Made by a program: the position numbers and the translations under genes. DNA of 8,788 bases. It comes from an uncultured Oceanobacillus sp. (GTDB lineage: Bacteria > Bacillota > Bacilli > Bacillales > Amphibacillaceae). The notes under the pieces were generated by a model, which had not been told where the DNA came from, searched no databases, and saw only the letters and a list, made by a program, of their open reading frames with translations. Location: assembly GCA_938004015.1 (NCBI GenBank), contig CALKWU010000194.1, positions 1-8,788 of the forward strand, read 5' to 3'. Each line of letters begins with the position of its first letter. Position 1 is the stretch's first letter. Below, one piece after another: positions 6,211-8,788 of the stretch.

Positions 6211-6420
6211 ATGTATGATGATAAAAGAAGACGTGACCGTGACGTGTTCATTGATGCGGATCATGTCTTTGTCCGTGCTGATAAAGTGATTATCCAAGCG
6301 GATGACATTGTTATAAAGGAAAACGATAAACGTGGCAGGGACCGGGATGACGACAGGGACAAGGATAGAGATAGGGATAGAGATCGAGATGAAAGAAAAC
6401 GCCGGGATTTTTGGTGGTAA
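6211..6420 (+). CDS. Small repeat protein with Asp/Arg mixed-charge tail, possible spore-associated protein
   Basis: A 69-residue protein with three parts. Residues 1-11 are charged (MYDDKRRRDRD). Residues 12-39 are four 7-residue repeats, VFIDADH, VFVRADK, VIIQADD and VIVIKEND-like IVIKEND, with consensus [VI]-x-[VI]-x-A-D-x, which looks like short beta-strands joined by A-D turns. Residues 40-66 are a mixed-charge stretch of almost only R, D, K and E, largely alternating D-R. It ends FWW. The repeats differ in codon use, so the protein pattern appears to be kept by selection. The start is the ATG at 6211, preceded at six bases by AGGTG; an in-frame GTG at 6202 lies inside that site and is less likely. 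There are no Cys and no membrane segment. The family is not recognised. A candidate sigma-K promoter and terminator make it a single-gene unit, and coat or spore-surface location is inference from those signals and the composition. Confidence 0.75.
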   Translation: MYDDKRRRDRDVFIDADHVFVRADKVIIQADDIVIKENDKRGRDRDDDRDKDRDRDRDRDERKRRDFWW

Positions 6421-6487
6421 CGCAACGCTTTCCTATTCCATCTTGATTCTACGTGACAACTATGACGGAGAGTAATCTATTATATAC

Positions 6488-6530
6488 AACCTAAGAAACA
6501 TGGTGCATCACCTGTTTCTTAGGTTTGTTT
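6488..6530 (+). terminator. Rho-independent terminator of the Asp/Arg-rich protein gene
   Basis: AACCTAAGAAACA (6488-6500) pairs perfectly over 13 bp with TGTTTCTTAGGTT (6513-6525). After a one-base bulge, GGTG pairs with CACC around the loop CAT. It is followed by TGTTTA. The long stem and T-rich exit fit an intrinsic terminator separating this gene from sdpR. Confidence 0.8.
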
Positions 6531-6576
6531 ACCTTTATGGAGTCAGTGGCATTTCAGCACGTTAATCAAAATTATC

Positions 6577-6605
6577 TTGTCATAACCAAGAAATTGTTTT
6601 ATTAT
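6577..6605 (+). promoter_or_regulatory. Sigma-A promoter of the sdpR-sdpI operon
   Basis: TTGTCA (6577-6582), a 17-base spacer and TATTAT (6600-6605) each match the sigma-A consensus at 5 of 6 positions. The predicted start, near 6612, falls inside the palindrome at 6607-6628, as expected for an autorepressed operon. Confidence 0.65.
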
Positions 6606-6606
6606 A

Positions 6607-6628
6607 CATTTAGATAATTACCTAAATG
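6607..6628. promoter_or_regulatory. Probable SdpR operator (22-bp palindrome)
   Basis: The left half CATTTAGATAA and the reverse complement of the right half, CATTTAGGTAA, match at 10 of 11 positions with no spacer. The palindrome covers the predicted transcription start of sdpR-sdpI, where an ArsR-family dimer would block RNA polymerase. The symmetry is visible; SdpR as the binder is inferred from position and family. Confidence 0.7.
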
Positions 6629-6656
6629 TTTAATCCTTATCAAAGAAGGTGATGCC

Positions 6657-6929
6657 GTGAATGAAGTTTTCAAAGCCTTGGCCGATCCGACACGAAGAGA
6701 GATCTTAAACTTATTGCAGAAAGATGATGCGACCGCCGGGGAAATCCATAGCCATTTTGACATCAGTAAACCAAGCATTTCCCATCATCTGTCCATCTTA
6801 AGGAATGCCGGGCTCATCGAGAAAGAAAGAAAAGGACAGCATATCGTGTATTCCTTGGATACGACGGTGTTTCAAGATGTCACTCGATGGCTCATGGGTT
6901 TTCAAGACAACAAAAATCAGGGGAGTTGA
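6657..6929 (+). CDS. sdpR: SdpR-like ArsR-family autorepressor
   Basis: A 90-residue winged-helix repressor. FKALADPTRREILNLL (5-20) is the hallmark first helix of ArsR proteins. ISKPSISHHLSILRNAGLI (36-54) contains the recognition helix, and KERKGQHIVYSL (56-67) is the beta-wing. It lacks the ELCVCD-type metal site and other paired Cys/His ligands (no Cys at all), so it is not a metal sensor and should not be taken as the missing cadA regulator. In B. subtilis, SdpR represses sdpRI until SdpI, loaded with the SDP toxin, holds it at the membrane; the same circuit is inferred here. GTG start at 6657 with AAGGTGA about six bases upstream. The stop is five bases before the sdpI start, so the two are tightly coupled. 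A promoter and palindromic operator lie directly upstream. Confidence 0.87.
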   Translation: MNEVFKALADPTRREILNLLQKDDATAGEIHSHFDISKPSISHHLSILRNAGLIEKERKGQHIVYSLDTTVFQDVTRWLMGFQDNKNQGS

Positions 6930-6933
6930 CGAT

Positions 6934-7560
6934 ATGAAAAACAACTACGTAACTTGGATTTTGATCGTACTGACTTTAGCTGTCGGCGTTATCGCCTATC
7001 CTCAGTTATCGGAGCAATTGCCGATCCATTGGTCGAATGCGCAAGCCGACACTTTTGTGCATAAAAGTGTTGCAATCCTAACGATACCGGCACTCATGGT
7101 GCTTTCTTATGCGTTTATATCATTAGGCCTCAAGTTAACAGAAAATGAAACGAAAAATCTATCGTTGGTCAAAAAAGTAACGAATTACACTTTCGCAGTT
7201 CTATTAGTCGTCCAATTGTTCATTCTGGCATTCGGGCTCGGAATGGAACTGAACATCGGCCACATACAGGGAGGACTTCTCGGAATCGTCTGCATCATAT
7301 TAGCGAATCCGATGCAAAAAGCGAAACCGAATTTAATTTATGGTTTACGCACCCCATGGACGTTGAAAGATGAAAGAGTCTGGAAAAAATCCAATCGCTT
7401 CAGTGCAAAATTATTGATGGCAGTCGGTATCTTGATCCTCATTTTCACCTTTATATTCCCGAATGAGATCATTACGATTTCCCTTCTTCTTATCGTGGTC
7501 GGCATGGCCGTTGCCATCTGGCACTCTTACTATGTTTATAAAAAAATCAAAGAATCTTGA
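6934..7560 (+). CDS. sdpI: SdpI-family membrane immunity / signal-transduction protein
   Basis: A 208-residue integral membrane protein with about six hydrophobic segments (near 6-22, 46-66, 84-103, 111-125, 158-175, 179-197). The N-terminal part with PQLSEQLPIHWS (23-34) is the DUF1648 signature. NLIYGLRTPWTLKDERVWKK (133-152) is the conserved SdpI cytoplasmic motif. Length agrees with B. subtilis SdpI. There the protein confers resistance to the SDP cannibalism toxin and sequesters SdpR when toxin is bound. The start is the ATG at 6934, eight bases after GGGGAG; the open frame extends further upstream inside sdpR, but that part is only overlap. Second gene of the sdpR-sdpI operon. No sdpA, sdpB or sdpC lies in the window, so it may defend against toxin made by others or serve another envelope role. 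Confidence 0.88.
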   Translation: MKNNYVTWILIVLTLAVGVIAYPQLSEQLPIHWSNAQADTFVHKSVAILTIPALMVLSYAFISLGLKLTENETKNLSLVKKVTNYTFAVLLVVQLFILAFGLGMELNIGHIQGGLLGIVCIILANPMQKAKPNLIYGLRTPWTLKDERVWKKSNRFSAKLLMAVGILILIFTFIFPNEIITISLLLIVVGMAVAIWHSYYVYKKIKES

Positions 7561-7609
7561 CGAAATCTTTTCCTTGAAGAAGATGGATCCATTCAATTTA
7601 AACATTCAA

Positions 7610-7644
7610 GAGCCAAAGTAAGTTGAAAACTTTTACTTTGGCTC
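7610..7644. terminator. Hairpin between the convergent sdpI and DUF1992 genes, possibly bidirectional terminator
   Basis: GAGCCAAAGTAA (7610-7621) pairs perfectly with TTACTTTGGCTC (7633-7644) around an 11-nt loop. It stands between the sdpI stop and the stop of the gene coming from the other side. The run-out is only moderately T-rich on the minus strand and poor on the plus strand, so it is a likely but not ideal shared terminator. Confidence 0.6.
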
Positions 7645-7652
7645 CTTCACAT

Positions 7653-7994
7653 TCACCAAATTTGCTTCGCTTTTTCCAGTTCATTCAGGCTGATCGGCCC
7701 TTTTTGCATCGAATTGGGGCAAACTTTATTGTATTCGCTGATTTTTTCATTGATGATTGCTGCATCCGCCTCTGTTTGACAAGTATGCACCAATTCAGAT
7801 ATTTCCTTTTGCAATTCCAACCAAGGTGGTAAATACCCTGCATCCTTGGCTATCTTTTGAAAATGTTGGAATGTATCCATTTTCATATAAGCTTTTGGCA
7901 ACGGTTTGCCTTTTCCTTTATAATCAAAGTCATCTTTTTCACCCGATGCATCCAAAATTTCTCCTATTAAGTCTCTATGCTGCTTTCTATACAT
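7653..7994 (-). CDS. DUF1992 / DnaJC28-like conserved protein
   Basis: A protein of 113 residues (114 if the ATG at 7997 is used). The DUF1992 (DnaJ homologue subfamily C member 28 conserved domain) pattern is visible: an early helix ending near GE, then YKGKGKPLP, a segment with conserved hydrophobics, and AKDAGYLPPWLELQKEI. The second half has helical, charged residues and two Cys. Family members carry no J domain themselves despite the name, and their biochemical role is not established, so no function is given. Two tandem ATGs are possible; the GGAGG at 8006-8002 is four bases from the first and seven from the second, favouring 7994. It follows the VOC gene by about 45 bases in the same direction and is probably the last gene of that operon, ending at the shared hairpin with sdpI. 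Confidence 0.75.
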   Translation of the reverse strand: MYRKQHRDLIGEILDASGEKDDFDYKGKGKPLPKAYMKMDTFQHFQKIAKDAGYLPPWLELQKEISELVHTCQTEADAAIINEKISEYNKVCPNSMQKGPISLNELEKAKQIW

Positions 7995-8039
7995 CATTCA
8001 TCCTCCAACTTAAATATTTCATCCCGTTTCACTCTTTAT

Positions 8040-8420
8040 TCAGCAATTGCAAATCATGACCACATTTCCATCCGGATCTTTGATGTTAAACCATGCCGTA
8101 TCCTCCACCCACTCTATTTCCCTTACGATTTCAATATCTTTTCCTTTAACATATTCATATGCGTCATCAATATCCGGTGCATACAAATTGAAAATCGGGC
8201 TGCTGCTCACACTATGTTTAAAGTTGGGGTCAAAACTGTGATCATCCAATGTAAGAGAAGTTGTCCCGTCGATCGGTAAATTATGGACAGGTGAAGTCAC
8301 CTTATCCAAGTCGATTACTAGTCCCAATAAATCTGAATACCATTTTACTGACTGCTTCAAATCAGTCACATGGACAAAAACAGCGTTCATTTGGTTGCGG
8401 ATCGGTAATGTTTTTCCCAT
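8040..8420 (-). CDS. VOC-superfamily (glyoxalase/bleomycin-resistance fold) protein
   Basis: A 126-residue single VOC domain made of two beta-alpha-beta-beta-beta modules. Module 1 is NAVFVHVTDLKQSVKWYSDLLGL (12-34), with the typical His (H17) and the Y-x-x-x-L-G-L element. Module 2 runs from PIFNLYAPDIDDAYEYVKGK (75-94) to AWFNIKDPDGNVVMI (109-123). The DPDGN turn is intact, but the glutamate that usually follows two residues later as metal ligand is replaced by Met (VVM), so a metal-dependent glyoxalase I reaction is doubtful; a binding or different enzymatic role is as likely. ATG start with GGAGG seven bases upstream. It lies 35 bases after another VOC gene and upstream of the DUF1992 gene. 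Specific substrate unknown. Confidence 0.83.
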   Translation of the reverse strand: MGKTLPIRNQMNAVFVHVTDLKQSVKWYSDLLGLVIDLDKVTSPVHNLPIDGTTSLTLDDHSFDPNFKHSVSSSPIFNLYAPDIDDAYEYVKGKDIEIVREIEWVEDTAWFNIKDPDGNVVMICNC

Positions 8421-8455
8421 TGAGATACCTCCATTTTAAAATTATAATTTTCCCC

Positions 8456-8788
8456 TTACTCCCAGTAGCAAACTTGTAATTTATTATTGTCCAGATCATA
8501 AAAATCAAAAAAATGATTATTCCCGTCAGCGCATCGTTCACTTACTTTTATATTTTTCTCTTTTAATTTTTGATACGTACGCTTTATATCATTTGTAAAC
8601 AATATCGGGTAGGTTTTATTCTCCTTAGAATCTATGTTCCCTTCTTCAATCGTCAATGGTGTTCCACTGTCTCCAATGGTTAAAACTTGATAGTTTGCAC
8701 CTCTAAAAGCAACTTTAAACCCCAACTCTTGGTACCATATGCTCGATTGTTCGATATGACTCACTGTCAAACAAATGGTATCTATCCT
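8456..8788 (-). CDS. VOC-superfamily protein, 5' end beyond the window
   Basis: A second VOC-fold protein, partial at its N-terminus. The frame stays open to the window edge, reading RIDTICLTVSHIEQSSIWYQ, a normal VOC module 1 beginning. The TTG at 8770 is therefore probably internal and the true start lies outside. Visible length is 110 residues plus the stop. Module 2 spans TYPILFTNDIKRTYQKLKEK to FFDFYDLDNNKLQVCYWE. The usual DPDGN is DLDNN here, and the acid normally found near its end is V or C, so metal-dependent catalysis looks unlikely. It is 35 bases upstream of the other VOC gene in the same direction; the pair may be an old duplication, but they are only distantly alike. Specific function unknown. 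Confidence 0.8.
   Translation of the reverse strand, partial: RIDTICLTVSHIEQSSIWYQELGFKVAFRGANYQVLTIGDSGTPLTIEEGNIDSKENKTYPILFTNDIKRTYQKLKEKNIKVSERCADGNNHFFDFYDLDNNKLQVCYWE

Noticed and set aside
6337..6411. Hexamer-like GATAGA/GATAGG repeats as a CRISPR or non-coding tandem repeat
   Set aside because: They are in frame inside the small gene and encode the alternating Asp/Arg tail; there are no spacers.
6657..6929. ArsR-family gene as the missing CadC regulator of cadA
   Set aside because: No cysteines or ELCVCD-type metal motif, tight coupling to sdpI, and its own palindromic operator point to SdpR.
6805..6933. N-terminal 43-codon extension of the sdpI frame
   Set aside because: It lies inside sdpR in another frame; the ATG at 6934 has a properly spaced GGGGAG and gives the normal SdpI length and N-terminus.
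8456..8770. VOC gene starting at the TTG at 8770
   Set aside because: The frame continues to the window edge as RIDTICLTVS, a normal VOC N-terminus, so the gene is truncated by the window rather than starting there.

Overview
The window looks like a chromosomal or chromosome-like stretch from a low-GC, spore-forming Firmicute of the order Bacillales. The grounds are strong GGAGG-type ribosome binding sites, AT-rich spacers, frequent TTG/GTG starts, a CadA close to the staphylococcal/Bacillus type, an SdpR/SdpI pair, and a possible sigma-K-type (mother-cell sporulation) promoter. The organism call is inference from family resemblance only. No rRNA, tRNA, CRISPR array, transposase or phage gene is visible.

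Left part (about 40-3160), all on the minus strand: a class I SAM-dependent methyltransferase with a strong terminator; a RibD-C/YyaP-type reductase preceded by a 75-residue two-helix membrane protein, probably co-transcribed; a second, unrelated-looking class I methyltransferase; and a MutT/NUDIX hydrolase of the 8-oxo-dGTP type. These look like small independent housekeeping or stress units. They do not form one pathway.

Centre (about 3400-6060), minus strand: a complete CadA Zn/Cd/Pb-exporting P1B-type ATPase with a large terminator hairpin. No cadC repressor adjoins it. The gene just upstream is an unrecognised small gene split into two frames (35 and 56 codons) that a one-base change at a seven-A run would join into one protein of about 91 residues.

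Right of centre (about 6150-7645), plus strand: a 69-residue protein made of four 7-residue [VI]-x-[VI]-x-A-D-x repeats followed by an Asp/Arg mixed-charge tail, behind a candidate sigma-K promoter and ahead of a good terminator. Then comes an sdpR-sdpI autorepressor/immunity operon with a recognisable sigma-A promoter and a near-perfect 22-bp operator. No sdpABC toxin genes are present in the window.

Right end (about 7650-8788), minus strand: a DUF1992 (DnaJC28-like) protein and two tandem VOC/glyoxalase-fold genes. The outermost VOC gene runs off the window. The three are closely spaced and probably one operon.

No large new multi-gene system is visible. The best candidates for new biology are the split gene ahead of cadA, the repeat/mixed-charge small protein with its sporulation-like promoter, and a possible leader-peptide attenuator ahead of the leftmost methyltransferase.
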